Source: an uncultured Ruminococcus sp. (GTDB lineage Bacteria > Bacillota > Clostridia > Oscillospirales > Ruminococcaceae). From it: DNA of 59,708 nt. The stretch is from NCBI GenBank assembly GCA_902762785.1, contig CACWPL010000016.1, positions 1-59,708 on the forward strand, given 5' to 3'. How positions within the stretch are numbered: position 1 is the first letter of the stretch; each line of letters opens with the position of its first letter. Positions 33,695 through 41,040 of the stretch are shown one piece after another. Position numbers and translations under genes: made by a program. The notes under the pieces are model-generated. The model made no database searches. It was given only the letters and a program-made list of their open reading frames with translations, and was not told the DNA's origin.

Positions 33695-35124
33695 AAGAAG
33701 CAGCAAGGATCCAAGACGTGACCTTTCGCTATGCCAGCGGCGATGCCGGGGCGCTGGACGGTCTCGATCTGACCATAGGACAGGGGGAATGTGTCCTCCT
33801 CTGCGGCGGCTCCGGCTGCGGGAAGACGACCGTGACCCGCCTCCTCAACGGCCTGATCCCGCACTATTATGAGGGTGATCTGACGGGCACGGTGACGGTC
33901 TTCGGGAAAAGTGTCCGCGAGACGGCCATCGAGGCGCTCGCGGGGACCGTGGGGAGCGTGTTCCAGGATCCGCGGAGCCAGTTCTTCTGTGTGGACACGA
34001 CCTCGGAGATCGCGTTCGGCTGCGAGAACATGGGCCTGCCCGAGCAGGAGATCCTCCGTCGTGTCGACAGGACGACGGAGGATATGCACATCCGGCCGCT
34101 CCTCGGCAGGAGCATCTTCGACCTATCGGGCGGCGAGAAGCAGAAGATCGCCTGTGCCGGTGTCGCGGCGATGCTGCCCGAGCTGATCGTGCTCGATGAA
34201 CCGACGTCGAACCTGGATCTCGATGCGATCGGTGAGCTGCGCGAGATCATCCGTAACTGGCGCGCGCAGGGCAAGACCATCGTCATCACGGAGCACCGCC
34301 TCGGATGGCTCGAAGGCCTGTGTGACCGTGTACTCTATATGGAGGACGGCAGGATCACGCGATCGTTCACGGGCGAGAGGTTCTTTTCCTTCGATACGGA
34401 ACAACTGAACGAGATGGGCCTCCGTGCGCTTCGGACGGCGCATCCTTACCTTACGAGCAGGACCGGGCTCACGCAGATCAAGCCCTTCGACGGGCAGGAG
34501 GTCCTGACGCTCGAGGGCTTCCGCTATGCCTACGGGAAGCACACCGCGCTCGCCATCGACCGCCTGACGCTGCCGCAGGGCGCCGTCATCGCGGTGATCG
34601 GCCACAACGGGGCAGGGAAGTCCACGTTCACCAGATGCCTGTGCGGCCTGCAAAAGGGCTTCAAGGGCAAAGTCACGATCGGGGGCAGGACGTATCGTCC
34701 AAGGGAGATGCTGCGGCAGTCCTACATGGTCATGCAGGACGTGGATCACCAGCTCTTCGCGGAGACGGTGCTCGAGGAAACGATGCTCGGCGCGGAGGAG
34801 ACCGACCTCGCCGCGGCCATGGAGATCCTCGAGACGTTGCAGATCGCGGCGTGCAAGGACCGCCATCCCATGTCGCTCTCCGGCGGCCAAAAGCAGCGCG
34901 TGGCGATCGCGTCGGCACTGATGGCGGGCAAGCGCCTGCTCGTGTTCGACGAACCGACCAGCGGCCTCGACTTCCGCAGCATGGAGCAGACGGCACAGCT
35001 CCTGCGGTCCGTCGGCAGGGAGCTGACCGTGCTGATCGTCACACATGACATGGAGCTGATCGACCGCTGCTGTACGCATCTCCTGCATATCGAGGGCGGG
35101 ACGGTCACGCATGATCTGTCATAA
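33691..35124 (+). CDS. fused double ATPase of an ECF transporter (EcfA-EcfA')
   Basis: A 477-residue protein with two complete ABC cassettes in one chain. The first has Walker A GGSGCGKTT, signature LSGGEKQKIACAGVAAM, and Walker B LIVLDEPT. The second has GHNGAGKST, LSGGQKQRVAIASALM and LLVFDEPT. Between them lies a short ITRSF...HPYLTSRTGL linker. Fused EcfAA' proteins drive dedicated (group I-like) ECF transporters, so the operon should have its own S protein, as seen. Last gene; the terminator at 35181 follows. Confidence 0.88.
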   Translation: MKEAARIQDVTFRYASGDAGALDGLDLTIGQGECVLLCGGSGCGKTTVTRLLNGLIPHYYEGDLTGTVTVFGKSVRETAIEALAGTVGSVFQDPRSQFFCVDTTSEIAFGCENMGLPEQEILRRVDRTTEDMHIRPLLGRSIFDLSGGEKQKIACAGVAAMLPELIVLDEPTSNLDLDAIGELREIIRNWRAQGKTIVITEHRLGWLEGLCDRVLYMEDGRITRSFTGERFFSFDTEQLNEMGLRALRTAHPYLTSRTGLTQIKPFDGQEVLTLEGFRYAYGKHTALAIDRLTLPQGAVIAVIGHNGAGKSTFTRCLCGLQKGFKGKVTIGGRTYRPREMLRQSYMVMQDVDHQLFAETVLEETMLGAEETDLAAAMEILETLQIAACKDRHPMSLSGGQKQRVAIASALMAGKRLLVFDEPTSGLDFRSMEQTAQLLRSVGRELTVLIVTHDMELIDRCCTHLLHIEGGTVTHDLS

Positions 35125-35180
35125 AAAACAGGCTCTCCGTATGCCGGGTACTCATAAAGAAGTTTTTATGATTTGAAGAT

Positions 35181-35220
35181 AAGGTTGCGTAACCGCCTTG
35201 GTTACGCAGCCTTTCTCTTT
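35181..35220. terminator. bidirectional terminator overlapping the feoA stop
   Basis: AAGGTTGCGTAACC (35181-35194) pairs with GGTTACGCAGCCTT (35200-35213), then TCTCTTTTT on the plus strand. The minus-strand feoA stop codon lies inside the stem at 35202-35204. Confidence 0.82.
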
Positions 35221-35372
35221 TTGTCGTACTTCATGCCCTTGTCATTGCGGACGGTCTGGAAAGCCGTCCCCTCCGTCATGCCGATGGATGTGATGCGGTC
35301 CAAGAAATGATCGTCTCCATCGACGCGGACGATCGTTCCCAACGTGTCCGCCTTCGTTTCTGTTAGCTTCAT
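35202..35372 (-). CDS. feoA: FeoA-like protein, C-terminally truncated
   Basis: A 56-residue protein. MKLTETKADTLGTIVRVDGDDHFLDRITSIGMTEGT matches the first two-thirds of FeoA, an SH3-fold partner of the ferrous iron pump FeoB. The last strands (usually around V.Y.RDTMIAINRKE) are missing: the chain ends in a basic KYDKKRKAA tail whose final codons form part of the terminator stem. AGGAGG fixes the start at 35372; the longer frame is an overlap with the next gene. It may be a decayed gene or a short variant. No feoB is in the window. Confidence 0.75.
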   Translation of the reverse strand: MKLTETKADTLGTIVRVDGDDHFLDRITSIGMTEGTAFQTVRNDKGMKYDKKRKAA

Positions 35373-35389
35373 GGCTTCCCTCCTAAGAT

Positions 35390-35587
35390 CTATCTCACAG
35401 ACGTTTCGTCCGATCTGTGGTCTTGTTTGGAGGCACACGCGCTGCACCCGCTGCACCCGGAACAGCCGCATCCGCATCCCTTGGACGAGCGCTTCGCCGC
35501 GATCTTCGACCGCACGATCAAGACCACGATCAGTGCGACCACGAGCGATAACAAAACGGTCATCCCGTTCTCCATGAGCCATCCCAT
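35390..35587 (-). CDS. FeoB-associated Cys-rich membrane protein
   Basis: A 65-residue protein: one N-terminal helix (about 9-27, MTVLLSLVVALIVVLIV), a short basic stretch and a cluster CGCGCSGCSGCSAC. This pattern is the FeoB-associated Cys-rich family, thought to assist iron handling next to FeoB. AGGAGGT is seven bases from ATG 35587. It shares a transcript with the feoA stub 17 bases downstream. Confidence 0.85.
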   Translation of the reverse strand: MGWLMENGMTVLLSLVVALIVVLIVRSKIAAKRSSKGCGCGCSGCSGCSACASKQDHRSDETSVR

Positions 35588-35608
35588 ATGCAGGACCTCC
35601 TTATATAG

Positions 35609-35619
35609 TTAGCGATAGC
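35609..35619 (-). promoter_or_regulatory. TTAGCGATAGC element in the feo leader
   Basis: Identical over 11 bases to the element in the ECF/ABC operon leader (27904). Here it lies in the leader of the FeoB-associated gene between its RBS and the -10-like TATAAT. Confidence 0.45.
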
Positions 35620-35631
35620 ATACTGCTACAT

Positions 35632-35665
35632 ATTATAGATCACACCGTTCTTGTCTGCTTGTCAA
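35632..35665 (-). promoter_or_regulatory. possible promoter of the feo genes
   Basis: Minus strand TTGACA (35665-35660) and TATAAT (35637-35632), but 22 bp apart; no better -35 exists at 17 bp. Expression may need an activator or use a different site. Confidence 0.4.
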
Positions 35666-35765
35666 GTGCCGTTCCTAAAAATCGGTATCTTGCATCATAT
35701 CATGGCGCAGTATGTTTCGAATGTTCGGCAGTATGCTAAGACTTACTTCTATTTTGGGAAATGGC

Positions 35766-35794
35766 TTGCATCAGCGCGCAGGATGTGTTATAAT
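35766..35794 (+). promoter_or_regulatory. promoter of the TcmP/LCM methyltransferase gene
   Basis: TTGCAT at 35766-35771, 17-bp spacer, TATAAT at 35789-35794. Confidence 0.8.
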
Positions 35795-35805
35795 GATACG
35801 GTGAT

Positions 35806-35823
35806 AGTAAGCAGATGCTTACT
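35806..35823 (+). promoter_or_regulatory. AGTAAGC-n4-GCTTACT palindrome
   Basis: A 7-bp perfect inverted repeat with a 4-base centre, starting 12 bases after the -10. It is a likely repressor site or a leader hairpin. Confidence 0.5.
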
Positions 35824-35861
35824 TCGATAACGAATCATATAGGAGATAAGGAGAGAGTACG

Positions 35862-36659
35862 ATGGAACTGAAACTCGGTGACGTACAGACGACCGCGCTC
35901 ATCCCGCTAGCGGTCAAGGCGAACGAGACGCTGCGCAAGAACGCACGTATCCAGGATCGCAAGGCAGTCGAGATCATCCAGGCGCTGCAGATCGACACGA
36001 AGCCCTATGACAAGTTCATGTCCCACGAGGGAGTCGTGGCGCGGACGATCATGCTGGATCGGCAGCTCAAGGGCATCCTCCAAAAGCGGCCTGACACGGT
36101 CGTGGTGAACGTCGGCGCGGGCTTCGATGACCGTTTCACTCGGGTGGACAACGGCAGAATCCTGTGGTTCGACCTGGACCTCCCGGACGCGATCGCCGCG
36201 CGGAAAAAGGCGTTCCCGGAGCGCGACCGTGTGACCATGATCGCGGGGGATGCGCTGGACGATGCCTGGTGTGAGCCGGTGCGTGCCGCGCTCGCCGGCA
36301 GGGACGCCGCGCCTGTCGTGATCGCGGAGGGACTGTTCATGTACCTGACGCTCGAGCAGATCAAGCAGTTCCTGGAGATCCTCAAGCGCTGCTTCCCGCA
36401 GGGCGGCACCCTGATCGCGGAGCAGAACAGCAAGCTGATGCAGAAGAACGAAAAGCATCATGACACGGTCAAGAACACCCGCGCCCATTTCATGTCCGGC
36501 ACCGATACGGCCCAGGAGATCGCCGATCTGACGGACGGGATCACGCTCGTGGAGGAGCACAGCTTCAATGAGGAGATGCAGAAGTACAGCCTCCGCGGGA
36601 AGCTGTTCGCGCTGCTCCTGCCGAAGGTCAACGACCGCTGGGCGACGTTCCGGTGGTGA
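35862..36659 (+). CDS. SAM-dependent methyltransferase, LCM/TcmP-like
   Basis: A 265-residue soluble protein of the leucine-carboxyl-methyltransferase/tetracenomycin O-methyltransferase type: VVVNVGAGFDDRFTRV (SAM loop), ILWFDLDLPDAIAARKKAFPE and VIAEGLFMYLTLEQIKQFLEIL. The true substrate is unknown; members modify protein carboxyl ends, polyketides or other small molecules. RBS AAGGAGAG. It faces away from the feo genes and lies next to the ECF/ABC operon, so it could act on a metal-binding small molecule; that is only a suggestion. Confidence 0.8.
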   Translation: MELKLGDVQTTALIPLAVKANETLRKNARIQDRKAVEIIQALQIDTKPYDKFMSHEGVVARTIMLDRQLKGILQKRPDTVVVNVGAGFDDRFTRVDNGRILWFDLDLPDAIAARKKAFPERDRVTMIAGDALDDAWCEPVRAALAGRDAAPVVIAEGLFMYLTLEQIKQFLEILKRCFPQGGTLIAEQNSKLMQKNEKHHDTVKNTRAHFMSGTDTAQEIADLTDGITLVEEHSFNEEMQKYSLRGKLFALLLPKVNDRWATFRW

Positions 36660-36704
36660 GATGCCGGTACCGTCTTGGAAGACCGACCTGGCTTGATGAC
36701 GAAA

Positions 36705-36739
36705 AGAGGCAGCCTGACCGCCAAGGTCACGCTGCCTCT
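36705..36739. terminator. hairpin between the methyltransferase and tRNA-Leu genes
   Basis: AGAGGCAGC pairs with GCTGCCTCT, with an inner TGACC/GGTCA stem. T-rich ends lie on the minus strand (CTCTTTTC), so it probably ends the tRNA-Leu transcript and may also serve the methyltransferase gene. Confidence 0.6.
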
Positions 36740-36848
36740 GATACTATGATCGTCCTTCGTTGCTCTGTCCGCGCGTCCTAGGGCGTACAGGGCAGGGGAG
36801 GGCAAAAAAAGATCCTGCCTCTGACATGAGACAGGAAAAAATAAAAAG

Positions 36849-36932
36849 TGCGGATAAAAGGACTTGAACCTTCACCGAGTTGCCCCGACTAGCACCTGAA
36901 GCTAGCGCGTCTGCCAATTCCGCCATATCCGC
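36849..36932 (-). tRNA. tRNA-Leu (CAG), distal copy
   Basis: A minus-strand class II tRNA with acceptor GCGGATA/TATCCGC, anticodon stem CTAGC/GCTAG with loop TTCAGGT (anticodon CAG), a long variable arm and T loop TTCAAGT. A73 discriminator; CCA is not encoded. Identical to the copy at 36966. A T-rich stretch follows. Confidence 0.9.
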
Positions 36933-36965
36933 ATATTTCATATGAAATTGTAAAAGAAAAGGTGG

Positions 36966-37049
36966 TGCGGATAAAAGGACTTGAACCTTCACCGAGTTGC
37001 CCCGACTAGCACCTGAAGCTAGCGCGTCTGCCAATTCCGCCATATCCGC
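36966..37049 (-). tRNA. tRNA-Leu (CAG), proximal copy
   Basis: The same 84 bases as the downstream copy, 117 bases away start to start. It is the first gene after the promoter at 37093-37121. Confidence 0.9.
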
Positions 37050-37092
37050 ATATTCTCTTTTCTTTTGTCGAGCGCTGCACTCAACAATAGCT

Positions 37093-37121
37093 ATTATAGC
37101 ACGATCTTGGCGTTCTGTCAA
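37093..37121 (-). promoter_or_regulatory. promoter of the tRNA-Leu pair
   Basis: Minus strand TTGACA (37121-37116), 17-bp spacer ending TGC, TATAAT (37098-37093). Confidence 0.9.
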
Positions 37122-37170
37122 GGGGTTTTTAAAAATTTTTTTCAAAACCTGCATTTTTTCTGAAAACCAC

Positions 37171-37199
37171 TGGAAATGTGGCGCGGGATGTGGTATAAT
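37171..37199 (+). promoter_or_regulatory. promoter of the nifS-thiI operon
   Basis: Extended TGGTATAAT (hexamer 37194-37199); only TGGAAA at 37171-37176 at the -35. The leader has a stem GGCGG...CCGCC around 37216-37243. Confidence 0.7.
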
Positions 37200-37271
37200 A
37201 AAAGTTATGTGATATGGCGGGGCAGGGAAGACTGCGCCGCCGAGCAGACTGGATGTAAGGAGCGTGGATGC

Positions 37272-38408
37272 ATGATGATCTATCTGGACAACGCCGCCAC
37301 CACAAGGCCGGCGGCGCCCGTGATCGAGGCGGTCACCGACTGCCTGACGGCACATTGGGGGAACCCCTCTTCGCTGCACCGTTTTGGGCTCGATGCCCAG
37401 CTCGGCATGGATGCGGCACGCAAGACGATCGCTGCGGCCATCGGGGCGGAGGCGGGGAACATCCTCTTCACCTCCGGCGCGACCGAGAGCAGCAATCTCG
37501 CCATCCGCAGCACGGCGGCGAGCCGCGGCCGCCACAAGCCCCATATCGTCACCTCGGCGGTGGAGCATGCGAGCGTCCGCAGCACGGTCGATGCGCTCGA
37601 GGCACAGGGGATGCGCGTGACACGAGTCCTCCCCCGCGAGGATGGGCGTTTCTATGCGGAGGACTTCCTCGACGCCGTGACGCCCGACACCTGCCTCATC
37701 ACCATGATGTATTGTGAGAACGAGACGGGACGGATCCTCCCGGTCGAGCGCGTGTTCCGCACGGTGAAGCGCAAGCGCCCCGACATCCTGCTCCACTGCG
37801 ACGCCGTCCAGGCGTTCATGAAGCTGCCCGTCCATGTCGAGGACCTCAAGGCCGACCTGATGTCGATGAGCGCACACAAGATCCATGGCCCCAAGGGCGT
37901 GGGGGTGCTCTACGTCCGCAAGGGCGTGCATCTCGTGCCGTCTGTGACGGGCGGAGAGCAGGAGCGCGGGCTGCGTCCCGGGACGGAGGCGGTGCCGCTG
38001 ATCTGCGGATTTGGTGCAGCGGTGCAGTACATGCAGCCGACCGTGCGCGAGCGCTATGAGAAGGTCGCCAAGCTGCGGGGGGAGACGATCGCGCGTCTCC
38101 AGGCGCTCCCCTTCGTCACGATCAACAGCGACGAAGCCGGTTCACCGTACATCCTGAACTTCTCTGTAGCGGGCATCCGCTCGGAGATCATGCTGCATTA
38201 CCTCGAGGAGCGGGAGATCTACGTCTCCAGCGGCTCGGCCTGCTCGCGCGGCAAGAAAAGCGGCGTCCTGACGGCCTACGGCATCCCCGATTCGCTGGCC
38301 GACTGTGCCATCCGCGTGAGCTTCTGCGGGGACACGCCCGAGGAGGCGCCTGCGCGTCTGACTGAGGCCGTCCAGGCGGCGCACGAGACGCTGATCCACA
38401 AGTCATGA
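37272..38408 (+). CDS. nifS: cysteine desulfurase (NifS/IscS family)
   Basis: A 378-residue PLP enzyme that takes sulfur from cysteine. It opens MIYLDNAATTRP, has FTSGATESSNLAI, SAVEHASVRST (the His that stacks on PLP), HCDAVQAF, the PLP Lys in SMSAHKIHGPKG, and the catalytic Cys in SSGSACSRGKKSG. ATG 37272 lies nine bases after AAGGAG. With thiI further along the operon it probably supplies sulfur for tRNA 4-thiouridine, as NifZ does in Bacillus. Confidence 0.9.
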   Translation: MMIYLDNAATTRPAAPVIEAVTDCLTAHWGNPSSLHRFGLDAQLGMDAARKTIAAAIGAEAGNILFTSGATESSNLAIRSTAASRGRHKPHIVTSAVEHASVRSTVDALEAQGMRVTRVLPREDGRFYAEDFLDAVTPDTCLITMMYCENETGRILPVERVFRTVKRKRPDILLHCDAVQAFMKLPVHVEDLKADLMSMSAHKIHGPKGVGVLYVRKGVHLVPSVTGGEQERGLRPGTEAVPLICGFGAAVQYMQPTVRERYEKVAKLRGETIARLQALPFVTINSDEAGSPYILNFSVAGIRSEIMLHYLEEREIYVSSGSACSRGKKSGVLTAYGIPDSLADCAIRVSFCGDTPEEAPARLTEAVQAAHETLIHKS

Positions 38409-39073
38409 TGACGCAGAAAACAACGCTCCGTGAGCGGCTCACGGACATCCGGGCACCGCGTCCAGAGGGTACGATCGGGCGAAAGCTGGCCGTCACGGCC
38501 GGGATCGGCGTCGCGGGGGCGCTGCTCGGCGTGTTCCAGAAATGGCTCGACAGCATGGCGGTCAATGAGCTGCCGCGGCTCTTCCAGATGATCGACCTGA
38601 CGAACCTCTTCGGCAGGATCGCCATCTGGATCCTGCTCGCGACCGTGATCGCTGTGTTCTCACCGACCCCGCGGCGGGCATCTCTGAACACCTTCGTGTT
38701 CTTTGTCGGGATGCTGGCGGGGTACTATGTGTACTGCCAGTTCGTCCTGGGCTTTCTGCCTGTCTCGTATATGATGATCTGGGTCGTGCTCGCCTTTGTT
38801 TCGTTGCCGCTGGCGTACATCTGCTGGTACGCGAGAGGCGAGGGGCGAGTCTCGACTGTCATCTCGGGCGGCATCCTCGGTGTCCTGCTGGCGCAGACGT
38901 TTTGGCTCGTGCAGGGGCCTTCGGGGTTTTGTTTGACGCACGCCGCGGAGCTCGTCATCTTGGTGGTCGGGGCTATCGTCCTGCATCGGGACATCAAACA
39001 GACGCTCATCGCGCTCGGGATCTCTGTCCCGGCGGCGGTGCTGTGCCAGCTCTTCCTCCCTTATTGGGCATGA
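38405..39073 (+). CDS. membrane protein of the DUF6518-like type
   Basis: A 222-residue protein with about seven hydrophobic helices after a charged N-terminus (TLRERLTDIRAPRPEG). The RARGEGRVSTVISGGILGVL and LHRDIKQTLIALG loops recall the DUF6518-type small membrane proteins. Function unknown. It starts in a four-base overlap with nifS and continues the operon. Confidence 0.7.
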   Translation: MMTQKTTLRERLTDIRAPRPEGTIGRKLAVTAGIGVAGALLGVFQKWLDSMAVNELPRLFQMIDLTNLFGRIAIWILLATVIAVFSPTPRRASLNTFVFFVGMLAGYYVYCQFVLGFLPVSYMMIWVVLAFVSLPLAYICWYARGEGRVSTVISGGILGVLLAQTFWLVQGPSGFCLTHAAELVILVVGAIVLHRDIKQTLIALGISVPAAVLCQLFLPYWA

Positions 39074-39104
39074 TACGTGTCTTATATATGAAAGGAGCGA
39101 TCCC

Positions 39105-39545
39105 ATGCTGATCCGTACCATGACGCTCGATGACTATGAGCACGTTTATGCACTTTGGCTCTCCTGCAAGGGGATGGGCCTGAACGATCTTGACGATTCC
39201 CGGGAGGGAATCGGACGGTATCTTGAACGGAATCCCACGACCTGTTTGGTGGCAGAGGCGGACGGCGCCATCCTTGGCGTGATCCTCGCCGGTCACGACG
39301 GCAGACGCGGCTATCTCTACCACACCGCCGTGAGCCCCGACCATCGGCATGAGGGCATCGCCACACGGCTCCTCGACGCGGCGATGGACGCTTTGAAGGC
39401 GGAGGGGATCAACAAGTCGGCACTGGTCGTGTTCTCCCGCAATGCAGACGGCAACGCCTTCTGGGAGCGGATGGGCTTCACGGAGCGCGAGGACCTCGTC
39501 TACCGGAACAAGACGCTGCGCGAGATGCGGCGTATCGACACATGA
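39105..39545 (+). CDS. GNAT-family N-acetyltransferase
   Basis: A 146-residue single-domain acetyltransferase. It opens MLIRTMTLDDYEHVYALW and has the acetyl-CoA loop VSPDHRHEGIATRLLDAAM (R/Q-x-x-G-x-A) and a C-terminal NADGNAFWERMGF. The acceptor is unknown. AAAGGAG lies upstream. Its place between a membrane gene and thiI does not point to a function. Confidence 0.88.
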   Translation: MLIRTMTLDDYEHVYALWLSCKGMGLNDLDDSREGIGRYLERNPTTCLVAEADGAILGVILAGHDGRRGYLYHTAVSPDHRHEGIATRLLDAAMDALKAEGINKSALVVFSRNADGNAFWERMGFTEREDLVYRNKTLREMRRIDT

Positions 39546-39582
39546 CGGTCTCTGACCGATATATGATAAAGGAGCATCGCAA

Positions 39583-40761
39583 ATGAAAGAAGTTGTTTTA
39601 GCAAAATATGGAGAGATGGCGCTCAAGGGCCTGAACAAGGGCACCTTCGAGGACGTGCTCTTCAAGCAGATCAAGCGCCGTCTGCGCCCGCTCGGCGCGA
39701 TGACGTTCAGCCGCGCGCAGTCCACGGTCTACATCGAGCCGCAGGACGAGAGCATCCGCATCGACGACATCATCGATCGTCTGCAAAAGGTCTTCGGCAT
39801 CGCGACGCTCTGCCGTGCCGTGACCTGCGAGAAAGACTTCGATGACATCCGCACCCGTGCCGTGGACTACCTCCGCGAGACGCTCGAGGATGTCGAGACC
39901 TTCAAGGTCGAGGCCAAGCGCGCCGATAAGACCTTCCCCATGAAGTCCCCGGAGATCTGCCGGGAGCTGGGCGGCACGCTCTGTGAGGCGTTCCCGCATC
40001 TGCGCGTGGATGTCCACGAGCCGGACGTGACCGTCATGGTCGACATCCGCGATACGAACGCCTATGTGTATGCCGGCAAGCTGCGCGGTGCGGGCGGTCT
40101 GCCCCTCGGCACCGGCGGCAAGGCGCTCCTGCTGCTCTCCGGCGGCATCGACAGCCCGGTCGCCGGCTACATGATGGCCAAGCGCGGCGTGCTCGTCAAC
40201 GCGATCCATTTCGTGAGCCCGCCCTACACCTCCGACCGCGCCCTCCTCAAGGTCGAGGAGCTCGCGCAGAAGATGACCGCCTACTGCGGCGACATCAAGT
40301 TCTACTGCGTCCCCTTCACGGAGATCCAGGAGCAGCTCCGCCGCCGCTGCCCGGAGGAGTATTTCACCATCCTCATGCGCCGCGTCATGATGCTGATCGC
40401 ACAGCAGATCGCGGCACAGGATGAGGACCAGGCGCTCATCACCGGCGAGAGCATCGGCCAGGTCGCCAGCCAGACCATGCAGGCCATGGTCTGCACGGAT
40501 GCAGTGTGCAGGATGCCGGTGTTCCGGCCGTGCGTGGCGCTCGACAAGACCGAGATCATCGAGATCGCGCGGAGGATCGACACCTTCGACATCTCCATCC
40601 AGCCGTATGAGGACTGCTGCACCGTCTTCACGCCCCGTCACCCGAAGATCCGTCCGCAGCTCGAGCTGATCGAGGCGGCACAGGAGAAGGCCGAGCTCGG
40701 CGAGATGATCGCCCGCGCGGTAGAGGGGACGACGTGCAAGACCTTCCATGTGGAGCTGTAA
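39583..40761 (+). CDS. thiI: tRNA 4-thiouridine synthase ThiI (no rhodanese domain)
   Basis: A 392-residue enzyme. An N-terminal ferredoxin-like part (1-55), a THUMP domain (about 60-165) and a PP-loop ATPase (LLLLSGGIDSPVAGYMMAKRG, then GESIGQVASQT) are present. The C-terminal rhodanese domain with its active Cys, found in E. coli, is absent, as is usual in Firmicutes, where the desulfurase alone delivers sulfur. It modifies U8 of tRNA. RBS AAAGGAGC. Last gene of the nifS transcript. Confidence 0.93.
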   Translation: MKEVVLAKYGEMALKGLNKGTFEDVLFKQIKRRLRPLGAMTFSRAQSTVYIEPQDESIRIDDIIDRLQKVFGIATLCRAVTCEKDFDDIRTRAVDYLRETLEDVETFKVEAKRADKTFPMKSPEICRELGGTLCEAFPHLRVDVHEPDVTVMVDIRDTNAYVYAGKLRGAGGLPLGTGGKALLLLSGGIDSPVAGYMMAKRGVLVNAIHFVSPPYTSDRALLKVEELAQKMTAYCGDIKFYCVPFTEIQEQLRRRCPEEYFTILMRRVMMLIAQQIAAQDEDQALITGESIGQVASQTMQAMVCTDAVCRMPVFRPCVALDKTEIIEIARRIDTFDISIQPYEDCCTVFTPRHPKIRPQLELIEAAQEKAELGEMIARAVEGTTCKTFHVEL

Positions 40762-40846
40762 GGCAAAGATCTCGTGGATCTTGCTGGATCTTGACAGGGT
40801 ATCTTTGTAGATGTTGTTGAAATTTCTGTTTCTCCGTCTCACAGCC

Positions 40847-40875
40847 TTGACAGTCTACGGCAAAAGGTGTACAAT
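40847..40875 (+). promoter_or_regulatory. promoter of the sortase region
   Basis: TTGACA at 40847-40852, 17-bp spacer ending GTG, TACAAT at 40870-40875. The 165-base leader to 41041 holds GCCGGA/TCCGGC and CGGCC/GGCCG hairpins. Confidence 0.85.
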
Positions 40876-41040
40876 AATATAATAGGAAAACTGTCAGGAG
40901 CCATCGCGCAAGATGGCGGCCGGACGGTATCCTATCCGGCACAGTCAGCACCGCGGCCATCCACAAGGCCGGCATCGTGTGTCTGATATGTGCCAACAAT
41001 GAAACTCGATCATTTTTCAGATCACGTTGGAGGAAGCTGC

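Noticed and set aside
36744-37931. 395-residue minus-strand frame containing a repeated MKYADMAELADALASG segment
   Set aside because: The repeated peptide is simply the translation of the twin tRNA-Leu genes.
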